This document shows positions 33,068-41,785 of a DNA stretch of 64,000 nucleotides, piece by piece. Positions within the stretch are counted from its first letter, which is position 1; each line of letters begins with the position of its first letter. The stretch is taken from positions 124,001-188,000 of the forward strand of contig CALKJW010000005.1 in assembly GCA_937995595.1 (NCBI GenBank), read 5' to 3'. A model generated the notes under the pieces. It was not told the origin of the DNA. It saw only the letters and a program-made list of their open reading frames with translations, and did no database searches. This stretch comes from an uncultured Phycisphaerales bacterium. GTDB lineage: Bacteria; Planctomycetota; Phycisphaerae; Phycisphaerales; UBA1924. Both the position numbers and the translations under genes were made by a program.

Positions 33068-36000
33068 TCACTTGCCGTCAAACCAGTTCTCGCTGACGTT
33101 CGTCTCGACCTTCAGCGGCACGCTCAGTTTCATCGCGTGTTCCATGCGGTCCTTGATGAGCGCCCTCGCATCCTCGGCGCGCTCGCGCGGGCACTCGAAG
33201 ACCAGTTCGTCGTGGATCTGCAGGAGCATGCGCAGTCCCTCCGGCGCTGCGCCGGTCGAGATCGCCCCGTGCAGGTCGACCATGGCGAGTTTGATGAGGT
33301 CCGCCGCGGAGCCCTGCACGACGGAGTTGATCGCGACGCGTTCGGCCAGCGCGCGCCGCTGCGGGTTGTTGGACCGGATGTCGACGATCGGCCGCCGCCG
33401 GCCGAGCATCGTCTGCACGTACCCGAAGCGCACCGCCTGGTCGATGCACTCCTGCAGGAAGGTCGTGATGCCCGCGAAGCGCCGCTTGTAGTCGTCGATG
33501 ATCTTCGCGGCCTCGGTGTTGCTGACGCCCAGCCGGCGCGCCAGCCCGAAACTCGTGATGCCGTAGACGATGCCGAAGTTCACCATCTTCGCCCCGTTGC
33601 GCTGCGCCTTGGTCACCTTGTCGAGCGGGACGCCGTGGATCTGCGCCGCGACCGCGGTGTGGATGTCGCGGTCCTGCTCGAAGGCCTCGATGAGCCCCGG
33701 GTCGCGCGACAGGTGCGCCAGCAGGCGCAACTCGATCTGCGAGTAGTCGGCCGAGACCAGCACGTGCGGCGGCGACGGTTCGGCGACGAACGCCCTGCGG
33801 ATCTCGCGGCCGATGTCGGTGCGGATGGGGATGTTCTGCAGGTTGGGGTCGGACGAACTCAGCCGCCCCGTCGCCGCGACGGTCTGGTTGAACGACGCGT
33901 GGATGCGCCCCGTGTCGGGGTTGATCTCCGCCGCCAGCGCGACGAGGTACGTGGAGACGAGCTTGGTCAGTTCGCGGTACTCGACGATGAGCGCGGGGAT
34001 CGGCGTGTCGATCTCCGGGTCCGCGGCGAGTCTGTCGAGCACTTCCGCGTCCGTCGAGTAGCCGGTCTTGATCTTCTTGATCGGCCGCAGGCCGAGGCCC
34101 GGCCCGCCAAGTTCGTCGCCCTCGTCGGGCTTGTTGAACAGCGCCGCGGCCAGTTGTCTGGGCGAATCGGGGTTGAACGTCCGGCCGATGGTGTCCTTGG
34201 CGACGCGCTCGATCTCGGCCTTGAGTTCGTCGATGCGCTTCTGCAGGCGGGCGCGCTGTCGCTCGAGTTCGGCCCGGTCGACGCGGATGCCGTTCCACTC
34301 CAGTTCGGCCAGGACCTCGACCAGCGGCATCTCGACGGTCTCGAACAGCGGCGTCAGGTTCATCGCGCCCAGTTGCGGGAGCATCATGGCGCGCAGTTGC
34401 AGCGCCACGTCCGCGTCCTCGGCCGCGTACTGCGTGGCCTGCTCGAGCGGCACCTGATCGAAGGTGCGCTGCCCGGGCCCGGACCCGATCAGGTCCTTGA
34501 TGGAGATGTTGGTTCGGCCGAGCAGCGCCATCGCCAGCGCGTCGAGGCCGTGCGACGAGCGGGATGCGTCGATGAGGTACGAGGCGACCATCGAGTCGAA
34601 CGCGGTCGAGGTCGCGAAGCGCGGCGTGGCGAAGGTCGCGTGCGACGACGCCGCCGGTGCGTCCGCCACCGCCGCGCCGCGCTCGCGCGCGGGAGTCGGG
34701 ATGCACACGCCGCCCAGGCGGATACCGGCCTTGCGCAGCACCAGCATGTCGAACTTGAGGTTGTGCCCGCACTTGGGCTTGGCGGGGTCTTCGAGAACGG
34801 GCTTGAGCGCGGCGACGACGGTCGCTTCGTCGAGGTGCGACGACGGGTCGGGCGAGCGCACGGGGACATACACGCCGGTGCCGATCTTCGTCGACAGGCA
34901 GATGCCGCAGAGTTTGGCCCGCCGCGGCGAGAGGCCGGTGGTCTCGGTGTCGATGGCGATGCACTCGGCCGCGTGCAGGTCCTTCACGAGCGCGTCGAGT
35001 TGCTCGCGGTTGACGACGGCGCGGTACTCGCCCGACTGCGGCGTGATCTGCGCCGCCGCGCTCTGCGCGCCGTCGAACAGGCCGCCGAAGATCGGCGTTG
35101 TCCCGGCGTCCCTCTTCGCCGCGGCGTTGGCGCCGGCCGAAGCGGGGGGCATCTCGATGGGCGAACGTTCGGGGAACAGCCCGCCGTGGCGCGCACGCGG
35201 TTCGAGGGAGGCCGGCAGCGCCGGCTCGCTCGCGGGCGCGCCGCCGATGAGCGCCTTGAGTTCGTCCTGGTAGCGGTTGAAGCCGAGTTCCTTCAGCACC
35301 GGGCCCATCGCGGCGAGGTTCAGGGCGTCGGTCCGCGCCGCCTCGAGCGGGAGATCGATCGGAACGTCGTGCCGCAGCGTGACGAGTTGGCGCGACAGTT
35401 CGAGTTGCCTGCGGTCGATCGCGCGCAGACGCTCGCCGAGTTTGCCCTTGATCGTCCCCGCCGCGGCCAGCACGCCCTCGAGCGACCCGTGCTCGGCGAT
35501 GAGTTTCGCGGCGGTCTTCGGGCCCACGCCCTCGACGCCGGGCACGTTGTCGACGCTGTCGCCCATGAGCGCGAGCATGTCAACGACCTGGCGCGGCTCC
35601 AGCCCGGTCTCGGCCTTGAGCGTCTCGGCGGTGATGAGTTCGTCGTTGTGCACGTCGTACAACTCGACCGCGCCGCCGCCGTCCTCCAGCAACTGCTTGA
35701 GGTCCTTGTCCTTGGAGATGATTCGGATCTTGAGGTCGGGGTGCTTGGCCCGCAGTTTCGTGACCAGCGTGGCGATCACGTCGTCGGCCTCGAAACCCTC
35801 GGCGCCGAGGATGGGCACGCCGATCTGCCGGAGCGTCGCCAGGCACCGCTCGACCTGCGGCGCAAGGTCCTCGGGCGGCTCTTCCCGCGTGGCCTTGTAC
35901 TCGGGGTAGATCTGGCTGCGGAACGTGCCGCGGTCGCCCGAGACGTCGAGCGTGACGCACACGTAGTCGGGCCTGCCGCCGTCGGCCCCGATCCTGCCCT

Positions 36001-36148
36001 GCCCGCGCAGCAGTTTGAGGAGCATGCCGATGAAGCCGAACGTCATGTTCGTCGGCTCCTTGGTGACCGGGCTGGTCATCGGCGTGCGGATGGCGTGGTA
36101 GGCGCGGAAGAACTGCGCGTAGCCGTCGATGATGTAGAGGGTGGGCAT
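33068..36148 (-). CDS. polA: DNA polymerase I
   Basis: 1026 residues with all three activities. 5' nuclease domain 1-300 (YIIDGYAQFFRAYHA; ADDVIATLV; MGDSVDNVPGVEGVGPKTA). 3'-5' proofreading domain about 370-590 with its acidic residues kept (AIDTETTG, HNLKFDML, AAEDADVAL). Polymerase domain with motif A (SADYSQIELRLLAHL), motif B (AQRNGAKMVNFGIVYG) and motif C (QIHDELVFE). The proofreading domain carries about 60 extra Ala/Pro/Ser residues. ATG at 36148 lacks a ribosome-binding site; TACGCT (minus strand, 36162-36157) ends 8 bases before it. Confidence 0.97.
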   Translation of the reverse strand: MPTLYIIDGYAQFFRAYHAIRTPMTSPVTKEPTNMTFGFIGMLLKLLRGQGRIGADGGRPDYVCVTLDVSGDRGTFRSQIYPEYKATREEPPEDLAPQVERCLATLRQIGVPILGAEGFEADDVIATLVTKLRAKHPDLKIRIISKDKDLKQLLEDGGGAVELYDVHNDELITAETLKAETGLEPRQVVDMLALMGDSVDNVPGVEGVGPKTAAKLIAEHGSLEGVLAAAGTIKGKLGERLRAIDRRQLELSRQLVTLRHDVPIDLPLEAARTDALNLAAMGPVLKELGFNRYQDELKALIGGAPASEPALPASLEPRARHGGLFPERSPIEMPPASAGANAAAKRDAGTTPIFGGLFDGAQSAAAQITPQSGEYRAVVNREQLDALVKDLHAAECIAIDTETTGLSPRRAKLCGICLSTKIGTGVYVPVRSPDPSSHLDEATVVAALKPVLEDPAKPKCGHNLKFDMLVLRKAGIRLGGVCIPTPARERGAAVADAPAASSHATFATPRFATSTAFDSMVASYLIDASRSSHGLDALAMALLGRTNISIKDLIGSGPGQRTFDQVPLEQATQYAAEDADVALQLRAMMLPQLGAMNLTPLFETVEMPLVEVLAELEWNGIRVDRAELERQRARLQKRIDELKAEIERVAKDTIGRTFNPDSPRQLAAALFNKPDEGDELGGPGLGLRPIKKIKTGYSTDAEVLDRLAADPEIDTPIPALIVEYRELTKLVSTYLVALAAEINPDTGRIHASFNQTVAATGRLSSSDPNLQNIPIRTDIGREIRRAFVAEPSPPHVLVSADYSQIELRLLAHLSRDPGLIEAFEQDRDIHTAVAAQIHGVPLDKVTKAQRNGAKMVNFGIVYGITSFGLARRLGVSNTEAAKIIDDYKRRFAGITTFLQECIDQAVRFGYVQTMLGRRRPIVDIRSNNPQRRALAERVAINSVVQGSAADLIKLAMVDLHGAISTGAAPEGLRMLLQIHDELVFECPRERAEDARALIKDRMEHAMKLSVPLKVETNVSENWFDGK

Positions 36149-36156
36149 GGAACCCA

Positions 36157-36162
36157 AGCGTA
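36157..36162 (-). promoter_or_regulatory. Putative -10 box of polA
   Basis: TACGCT on the minus strand, 8 bases before the polA ATG and with no ribosome-binding site between. It fits the leaderless pattern seen at several genes in this window. Confidence 0.4.
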
Positions 36163-36201
36163 CCGCGTCACGTGACCGCGACGAAAGTCATGAGGGCCGG
36201 G

Positions 36202-36588
36202 TCACGCCGGCCCGAGCCGCCCCGCCAGCCACGCGCCCGCCCACACCGCCAGCAGGCCCACCGCGACGTTGAGCACGATGTTGCCCAGCGCCCAGCCCGC
36301 CTGCTGGCCCGCGGCGAGGGCGAAGGTCTCGCGCCCGAACGCCGAGAACGTCGTGAACCCGCCGAGGAAGCCGACGATGATGCCCAGTCGGTACTCCTCG
36401 CGCACGTTCCATGTGGTCGCGAACATCCCCGCCAGAAAGCCGACGAGCAGGCAGCCGACGACATTCACCGCCAGCGTTCCCCACGGGAAGTGCTTGCCGA
36501 ACTGCCGCGCGCACGCCTCCTGCACGCCCCAGCGGGCCAGCCCGCCCGCCCCCGCGCCCAGAAAGACCAGCAGCACCTTGAAGAGCAT
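36202..36588 (-). CDS. crcB: Fluoride exporter CrcB/Fluc
   Basis: 128 residues and four membrane helices, the size of a single Fluc subunit; the channel is a dual-topology dimer that lets fluoride leave the cell. Motifs: GAGAGGLARWG at the start, WGTLAVNVVGCLLVG, and VGFLGGFTTFSAFGRE, which carries the Phe residues lining the pore. ATG at 36588; the frame is open upstream, but only this start matches the family. No fluoride riboswitch could be recognised upstream. It diverges from the sigma factor gene. Confidence 0.93.
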   Translation of the reverse strand: MLFKVLLVFLGAGAGGLARWGVQEACARQFGKHFPWGTLAVNVVGCLLVGFLAGMFATTWNVREEYRLGIIVGFLGGFTTFSAFGRETFALAAGQQAGWALGNIVLNVAVGLLAVWAGAWLAGRLGPA

Positions 36589-36680
36589 TCCCTGTGATAC
36601 GCCGACAGTGATCAGATTGCAACCGCTGTGGGCGCGTCCCGGGGTCCGCCCGCCGATCCCGCGCGCCCGGACCCGTCCCA

Positions 36681-36686
36681 TACACT
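36681..36686 (+). promoter_or_regulatory. Putative -10 box of the 36693 sigma gene
   Basis: TACACT ends 6 bases before the GTG start at 36693, with no Shine-Dalgarno sequence. Suggests a leaderless transcript. Confidence 0.4.
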
Positions 36687-36692
36687 CCCGCC

Positions 36693-37517
36693 GTGACGAC
36701 GACGCACGCATCTCCCAGGACCCCCGCGGCCGAGGCGATCCCGCCGCTGATCGAACGCCACGGCCCGCGGATCTTCGCGCTCGCGTTGCGCCTGTGCGGC
36801 AACCGTGCCGACGCCGAGGACATGGTGCAGGACGTCTTCCTGCAGGCGTACCGCAAGTGGCATACGTTCCGTGGCGAGTCCGACCCCGGCACGTGGCTCT
36901 ACAGCATCGCCGCGCGGTCGTGCAAGGCCCGGATGCGCCGCAGGGGCGGCGTCGACCGGCGCATGCCCGCGATGTCGCAACTCATGCCCTGGCGCGAGAC
37001 GAGCGTCGCGGCGATCCCCGTGCCCGCCGAGGACGGCGAGGCCGCGCCCGTGCGGGCCAGCATCCGGCGTGAGGCCGAAGAAGCCGTGCACCGCGCGATC
37101 CTCACGCTGCCCGAGCAGTTCCGCGTGCCGCTCATCATGAAGGAGATGCTCGAATTGCCCATCGAACAGGTCGGCGCGGCGCTGAACATCAAGCCCGAGA
37201 CGGTCAAGACGCGCGTGCATCGCGCCCGCCTGCTGCTGCGGCAGGCCATGCTCAAGCGCGTGCCGCGCCGCGCCGCGCCCGACCCGACCTACGACAAGCG
37301 GGTCTGCCTCGACCTGCTCAAGGCCAAACTCGACGCGATGGACCGCGGGCGCGGGTTCCCGATCGGTCAGGACGTGCTGTGCGAGCGGTGCCGGTCGGTC
37401 TTCGCCGAACTCGACCTTGCGCAAAGCGCCTGCGCCAGTCTGGCCGAGGGCCAGATGCCCGCGGGCGTCCGCCGCGCGATCCTCGACGCGATCAGGCGCG
37501 AGTCGCTCAGCCCTTGA
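36693..37517 (+). CDS. ECF-type sigma factor with Cys-containing C-terminal extension
   Basis: 274 residues, about 90 longer than a plain ECF factor. Region 2 is GPRIFALALRLCGNRADAED, DMVQDVFLQAYRKWHTF, GTWLYSIAARSCKAR; region 4 is LTLPEQFRVPLIMKEMLEL and EQVGAALNIKPETVKTRVHR. The extension (about 205-274) contains VLCERCRSVFAELDLAQSAC (Cys230, Cys233, Cys247), which looks like the zinc-binding end of an anti-sigma factor fused to the sigma factor, perhaps a built-in redox or metal switch. No separate anti-sigma gene follows. Its 3' end overlaps the convergent DUF2892 gene by 11 bases. Confidence 0.88.
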   Translation: MTTTHASPRTPAAEAIPPLIERHGPRIFALALRLCGNRADAEDMVQDVFLQAYRKWHTFRGESDPGTWLYSIAARSCKARMRRRGGVDRRMPAMSQLMPWRETSVAAIPVPAEDGEAAPVRASIRREAEEAVHRAILTLPEQFRVPLIMKEMLELPIEQVGAALNIKPETVKTRVHRARLLLRQAMLKRVPRRAAPDPTYDKRVCLDLLKAKLDAMDRGRGFPIGQDVLCERCRSVFAELDLAQSACASLAEGQMPAGVRRAILDAIRRESLSP

Positions 37518-37728
37518 CCTTGCAGGTCGACATCTTCAGCGGCAGGTAGGCCGGGCAGAAGCCCAGCGCGGCGGTCAGCAGCAGCACCGCGCCGGCAGCC
37601 ACGGCGATGATTCCGCCCGCCGAGCCCTCCGCCGCGCCGAGCATGGCGAAGGCGAGCACGATCAGGACGATGCCCACGACCAGTCGCAGGGCACGGTCCA
37701 CGGGTCCGACGTTCTTGCAGCCGCACAT
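37507..37728 (-). CDS. DUF2892 (YgaP-like) small membrane protein
   Basis: 73 residues: MCGCKNVGPVDRALRLVVGI, then two membrane helices, ending in CPAYLPLKMSTCKVKG. This matches the DUF2892 family, whose members are often fused to or beside rhodanese-type sulfur-transfer proteins. The Cys-Gly-Cys near the start and Cys near the end are noteworthy. It follows the two YeeE-type genes after 58 bases, consistent with a role in sulfur handling. GTG/ATG choice is not in doubt: ATG at 37728. Confidence 0.85.
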   Translation of the reverse strand: MCGCKNVGPVDRALRLVVGIVLIVLAFAMLGAAEGSAGGIIAVAAGAVLLLTAALGFCPAYLPLKMSTCKVKG

Positions 37729-37786
37729 GACGAGGTTCCTTTCAGAGTGTGTTGGGCGCGTGCATCGTGTTGCACGGTTCGCCGCG

Positions 37787-38359
37787 CTACGCCGGACGCG
37801 GCGCGGTGTGCTCGCGGCGTTCGAGCCAGAAGAACAGCGCCGCCGCGCCGACCGCCAGCGGCACGATGAACACCCACGGCGTGACGTGCGCGACTCCGGG
37901 GAACGTGATCTTGCCGTAGTTGGCGATCGGCTCGATGTGCTTGCCGATCCACGGGTAGGCCTCGGCGTACGCCACCGCGCCGACCAGCCCGCCCGCGATG
38001 CCGACCAGCGCGTCGCGCGAGCCCTGGCCCGCCGCGGCGACGGCCGTCCCCGGGCAGTAGCCCAGCAGCACCATGCCCACGCCGAAGATGGCCCCGCCGA
38101 GGGCGTTCATCATGAGCGCGGCGGTCTTGACGTGCAGGCCCTCGATCATGCCCAGCGCGAGCATCGCGTAGACGCCGATCGCGCCGACGACGATCGCCGT
38201 GAGCATCGTCTTGAGCACCGTGAAGTCGCAAAAGAGGAACTGGTTGACGATCACGTTGTAGCGCGTCACGCCGCCCTTCTGCAGCAGGAAGCCGAAGACC
38301 AGCCCGGTGACCGCGCCCAGCGCGAGCGTCTTGGGATCGGCGAAGAAGTTACTGAACAC
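37787..38359 (-). CDS. YeeE/YedE family membrane protein (second half)
   Basis: 190 residues with five or six membrane helices. The family motif with the functional Cys, GYCPGTAVAAAGQGS, and the opening GFLLQKGGVTRYNVIVNQF identify a YeeE/YedE half-transporter (the group includes thiosulfate carrier TsuA and PmpA/PmpB). Such proteins pass thiosulfate or related sulfur groups across the inner membrane. It overlaps the companion half-gene by 11 bases, so both are made together and probably form one transporter. Confidence 0.88.
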   Translation of the reverse strand: MFSNFFADPKTLALGAVTGLVFGFLLQKGGVTRYNVIVNQFLFCDFTVLKTMLTAIVVGAIGVYAMLALGMIEGLHVKTAALMMNALGGAIFGVGMVLLGYCPGTAVAAAGQGSRDALVGIAGGLVGAVAYAEAYPWIGKHIEPIANYGKITFPGVAHVTPWVFIVPLAVGAAALFFWLERREHTAPRPA

Positions 38360-38915
38360 GCGTCACCTCCTTCGGGCCGCGCCCGTACAGAACCAACGCG
38401 GTGAGGATGCCCGTCGCGAACATCGCGACGAAGAACGTCCAACTCGAGACCGCCAGTTGCAGGCCGCCGCTGATGCCGTGCCCGCTCGTGCAGCCGTCGG
38501 CCATGCGCGCGCCGAAGATCAGGATGACGCCGCCGACGAACGCCGCGGCGTAGCGCTTCGCGACGCTCGGCCCGAAGCGGCTCTGCCACAGCGTGGGCAC
38601 GCGTTCGACCTTGAACGTGCGGCCGAACCAGGCCGAGATGAACGCGCCCAGCGCCATCGTGAACACCAGCGCCATCTGCCAGTCGAAGACCGGCTTGAAG
38701 CCCCCGCCCTTGGCGCCCAGCGTCTTGGCGAAGTACGCGTTCTGCTCGACGTGCTCGCACGCGACGGTGCACAGCAGCGCGCCCGATGCGCCGACGAACG
38801 ACGTGCTCGTGCCGAGGGCCTTGTTCATGAAGTAGAACGTGACCCACGACAGGACGCCGATGCCCGCGCCCACCACGTAGGGCGACCAGCGCGGGAGTCT
38901 GATGGGGTTGGTCAT
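38349..38915 (-). CDS. YeeE/YedE family membrane protein (first half)
   Basis: 188 residues with about five membrane helices and the motif MADGCTSGHGISGGLQL, where the Cys is the one expected to contact thiosulfate-like substrates. It is followed without a gap by the second half. ATG at 38915 has AAGGAG 7 bases upstream, a good start; the frame is open further but without support. First gene of a three-gene unit with the second half and the DUF2892 protein. The divergent carboxymuconolactone-decarboxylase-like gene may belong to the same pathway. Confidence 0.88.
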   Translation of the reverse strand: MTNPIRLPRWSPYVVGAGIGVLSWVTFYFMNKALGTSTSFVGASGALLCTVACEHVEQNAYFAKTLGAKGGGFKPVFDWQMALVFTMALGAFISAWFGRTFKVERVPTLWQSRFGPSVAKRYAAAFVGGVILIFGARMADGCTSGHGISGGLQLAVSSWTFFVAMFATGILTALVLYGRGPKEVTRVQ

Positions 38916-39056
38916 GGCCCGACTCCTTGTTTCGCCGCCGCGCTTCGATCGCGCGACGTCGCATGTTGAGAGTCGGTCCGCCCGCTCGAAGTTCCCGAAA
39001 TCTTGATGCGCCAATCGCGGAACCCGGCACCGCCCACGCGCCTCCAACTATGCAGA

Positions 39057-39072
39057 TGCCCCAAAGTGGGCA
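39057..39072 (+). promoter_or_regulatory. Possible operator between the YeeE and CMD genes
   Basis: Inverted repeat TGCCC-N6-GGGCA, placed just after a TATGCA box (39050-39055) and 16 bases before the start of the 39089 gene. A repressor bound here would cover the transcription start. No ArsR-type regulator is encoded next to it. Confidence 0.3.
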
Positions 39073-39088
39073 GTGAAAGGGATTCCGC

Positions 39089-39454
39089 ATGACCAACAAG
39101 GCACAGGCGTTCTTCGAGTCGCACCCCGCATTGCAGGCCGCGATGAAGGATCGCGGCGGCGAGATCGGCCGCGCGTTCGGACCGTTCTTTCAGGGCCTGA
39201 TGAAGCAGGGCGCGCTGACCGTCCGCGAGAAGGAACTCGTCGCGCTGGGCATCGGCATCGCTTTGAGGTGCGAGCCGTGCATCTTCCTGCATACCAAGAA
39301 GGCGCTCGAGGCCGGCGCCAAGCCCGAAGAGATCATGGAGGTCGCGGGCGTCGCCGTCATGATGGGCGGCGGACCGGCGTACACCTACGCGCCGCTGGTC
39401 GCGCAGGCGCTGGACCACCTCCGGGCTGCAAAGCCGGGCTGTCCATCGTGCTGA
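39089..39454 (+). CDS. Carboxymuconolactone decarboxylase-like protein (AhpD fold)
   Basis: 121 residues. The helical core EKELVALGIGIALRCEPCIF, LHTKKALEAGAKPEEIME is typical of the AhpD-like group, with the redox pair CEPC followed by a conserved His. Related proteins transfer electrons to peroxiredoxins or act as thiol-dependent peroxidases. A further pair, CPSC, ends the protein. Its place opposite the sulfur-transport genes suggests thiol or sulfur redox chemistry. ATG at 39089 with AAAGGGA upstream. Confidence 0.87.
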   Translation: MTNKAQAFFESHPALQAAMKDRGGEIGRAFGPFFQGLMKQGALTVREKELVALGIGIALRCEPCIFLHTKKALEAGAKPEEIMEVAGVAVMMGGGPAYTYAPLVAQALDHLRAAKPGCPSC

Positions 39455-39457
39455 GCG

Positions 39458-41227
39458 TCAGTCATACCAGAAGAGCATCAGCAGCGGCACCGCCACAAGC
39501 ACGATGCCCACCTCCAGCGCAAGGCCCAATCGCCAGTAATCGCTGAAGCGATACCCGGCCGGGCCCATCACCAGCAGGTTGCTCTGGTGTCCGATGGGCG
39601 TGAGGAACGCACACGATGCGCCGATCGCCACCGCCAGCAGAAACGGGTCCGCCGATGCGTCCAACCCGCTTGCGACACCGAGGGCGATCGGGCACATCAT
39701 CACCGCCGCCGCGGCGTTGTTGACAAGGTCCGACAGGAACATGGTCGCGACCAGCACTGTGCAGACCATCGTCCACGCGGGCAGCACCTTCGATGCGCTC
39801 AGCGCGCCCGCGGAGATGATCTGGGCAAGCCCCGTCGACTCAATGGCCATCCCGACGGGGATCATGGCAGCCAACAGAAGCAGCACCGGCCAGTCGACCG
39901 CGCTGTATGCCTGGCGCACCGAGACAACACGCGAAACGACCATCAGCAGCGCGGCGATCATGAACGCCACGGCCGCGCCCAGAAGTCCCGACGCGACGCA
40001 CGCGATGGCGCCGACGAAGATCGCCAGCGCGGTCCAACGCCTCGCGGCCATGCCGATGCCCAGCGCGCGGTCCGCCAGCGGCAGGCAACCAAGTTCCTCA
40101 AGTTCTCCGTACAGTTCCTTGCGCTCTCCCTGCACCAGCAGCACGTCGCCAGCGCGGAAACGCGTCTGCCCCAACCGCGTGCCGAGCCGTGCGCCCTCGC
40201 GCGCGATGCCGATGAGATTGATCCCGTGCCGCTCGCGCAGGCGGAGCGAGATCGCCGTGTTGTTGATCAATCTCGAGCCCGGGCTGACTACGGCCTCGGC
40301 CAGGCCGGACTCATCATTCTCGATGAGCGAGGACTCGACGCTGCCCTGCTGGCCGATCAGCTCGAGTTGCTGTTCATTGACGAACTTCTCGATCGCCTCG
40401 CTCTCGCCCATCATGACCAGTTGGTCGCCTTCCTTCAGCAGGCGGAAGGGCGAAGGCGCGATGATCCTACCATCCTCGCGCACGATCGACAGCACCTGCA
40501 CATCAACCGGCGCAAGGGAGCGGATCGTCGCGCCCGCGGCACGGCTCTTGGCCGGGATCGCGGCCTCGGTCAGATATCGCCCGACCTTGAAGAGTTCGTC
40601 GCTGCTCACCGCGCCGGAGCGCATCGGCACCAGCCTGCCTCCCAGCACAGCGATCAGCACGATTCCCGCCGCGGCGACCGGAACGCCCACACATGCGAAG
40701 TCGAAGAACCCGAACTGCGCGGCGACCGATTCGGCGCGAAAGCCCGACACGATGAGGTTGGGCGGTGTGCCGATCAGGGTGGTCATTCCACCGAGCAGCG
40801 AGGCAAACGCCAGCGGCATCAGATAGGCCGAAGCGGGGCGGCCGCTGTCGCGCGAGAGCCGGATCGCGGCGGGCATCAGCAGAGCCAGCGCGCCGACATT
40901 GTTCATGACGCTCGACATCAACGCAACCGTGACCATCAACCCAATGAGCAGAAGGAACGGATGCCCTTTGACGCGCTCCAGCGGGCGCGTCACGGTTTCA
41001 ACCACCCCGGCTCGCGTCAGTCCCGCGCTCACGACCAGGATCGCGCCGACCGTGATCACCGCCGGGTGCGCAAAGCCACTAAACGCGGTATCGGTCGGAA
41101 CGATGCCCGCGGCGGTGAGCCCCAGCAGCAGTGCCAGCGCCACCACCTCCGGCTTCCACTTCCCCCAGACAAACATCGCCAGCGCCAAGATGAGCGCCGC
41201 GCCAAGCACGGCGGTCTGAATCGTCAT
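39458..41227 (-). CDS. SLC13/DASS family permease with RCK_C domains
   Basis: 589 residues. A first membrane half (1-190; FAHPAVITVGAILVVSAGL, MSSVMNNVGALALLMPAAI, GGMTTLIGTPPNLIVSG), two cytoplasmic TrkA-C type domains (about 205-375; LAPVDVQVLSIVREDGRIIA, RLRERHGINLIGIAREGARL) and a second membrane half ending in VPLLMLFWYD. The repeated SNT/TPPN-type motifs are MSSVMNNVG, GTPPNL and LVNNAAAAVMM. Transports anions such as dicarboxylates or sulfate with Na+; near the sulfur locus sulfate is attractive but not shown. Converges with the previous gene (3 bases). Confidence 0.88.
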   Translation of the reverse strand: MTIQTAVLGAALILALAMFVWGKWKPEVVALALLLGLTAAGIVPTDTAFSGFAHPAVITVGAILVVSAGLTRAGVVETVTRPLERVKGHPFLLLIGLMVTVALMSSVMNNVGALALLMPAAIRLSRDSGRPASAYLMPLAFASLLGGMTTLIGTPPNLIVSGFRAESVAAQFGFFDFACVGVPVAAAGIVLIAVLGGRLVPMRSGAVSSDELFKVGRYLTEAAIPAKSRAAGATIRSLAPVDVQVLSIVREDGRIIAPSPFRLLKEGDQLVMMGESEAIEKFVNEQQLELIGQQGSVESSLIENDESGLAEAVVSPGSRLINNTAISLRLRERHGINLIGIAREGARLGTRLGQTRFRAGDVLLVQGERKELYGELEELGCLPLADRALGIGMAARRWTALAIFVGAIACVASGLLGAAVAFMIAALLMVVSRVVSVRQAYSAVDWPVLLLLAAMIPVGMAIESTGLAQIISAGALSASKVLPAWTMVCTVLVATMFLSDLVNNAAAAVMMCPIALGVASGLDASADPFLLAVAIGASCAFLTPIGHQSNLLVMGPAGYRFSDYWRLGLALEVGIVLVAVPLLMLFWYD

Positions 41228-41388
41228 GGGCAGGTTCCCGGCGGACCAGTGGTGCCCGCGGCGGCAGTCTACACGGTCTCACGCTGCGCGCAGCAGCGAG
41301 CCGACGGCACCGGGGACCGATCAGTGAACACAGCGCGCGGAATAAGCGGGAGCGAAGTCGACGGGCGCGGGCCGGGGCGGCCGCCCGA

Positions 41389-41610
41389 TCACTTCTTCTT
41401 GGGCGTGAAGTAGTTCCCGCCGAACTTCTTCTGGAACCTCTCGACGCGGCCCGCCGAGTCGACGAACGTCTGCTTGCCGGTGAAGAACGGGTGCGAGCCG
41501 GACCACACTTCGACGTGCAACTCGGGCACCGTCGCGCCGCAGGTCATCACGACCTCGCCGTTGTGGTAGACCTTGCACGGGTAGTACTTAGGGTGAATCT
41601 TGTCCTTCAT
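41389..41610 (-). CDS. rpmE: 50S ribosomal protein bL31
   Basis: 73 residues. [10 protein letters not shown] and [20 protein letters not shown] are diagnostic of bL31. The four zinc-ligand Cys of the zinc-dependent form are missing (the usual Cys-Ser-x-Cys-His-Pro is Trp-Ser-Gly-Ser-His-Pro), so this is the zinc-free type. A possible -10 box TACTTT (minus strand, 41643-41638) precedes the ATG at 41610 by 28 bases. Confidence 0.93.
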   Translation of the reverse strand: MKDKIHPKYYPCKVYHNGEVVMTCGATVPELHVEVWSGSHPFFTGKQTFVDSAGRVERFQKKFGGNYFTPKKK

Positions 41611-41785
41611 GGCTCGTCTCGTGCAGGGCGGGCGGAAAAAGTAGGGGCGGCAGGGATCATCGGGCCGCACGGCGGTTGAACCGATCGCGGCGGGCCTCCA
41701 TCGGCAGGAGGGAAAGAAGGATACCGGCCCGATGCCAGAATTCCAGTTGCCCCGAGGGCGGTGGGGGGCGGATCGGTGTGGTTCC

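Noticed and set aside
33032-36175. 1047-codon open frame opposite polA
   Set aside because: Same reason: a shadow of the polymerase gene with no recognisable protein features.
36589-36692. Fluoride riboswitch before crcB
   Set aside because: The conserved GGNGATG and pseudoknot parts of the motif could not be found; only a loose CTGAT match exists.
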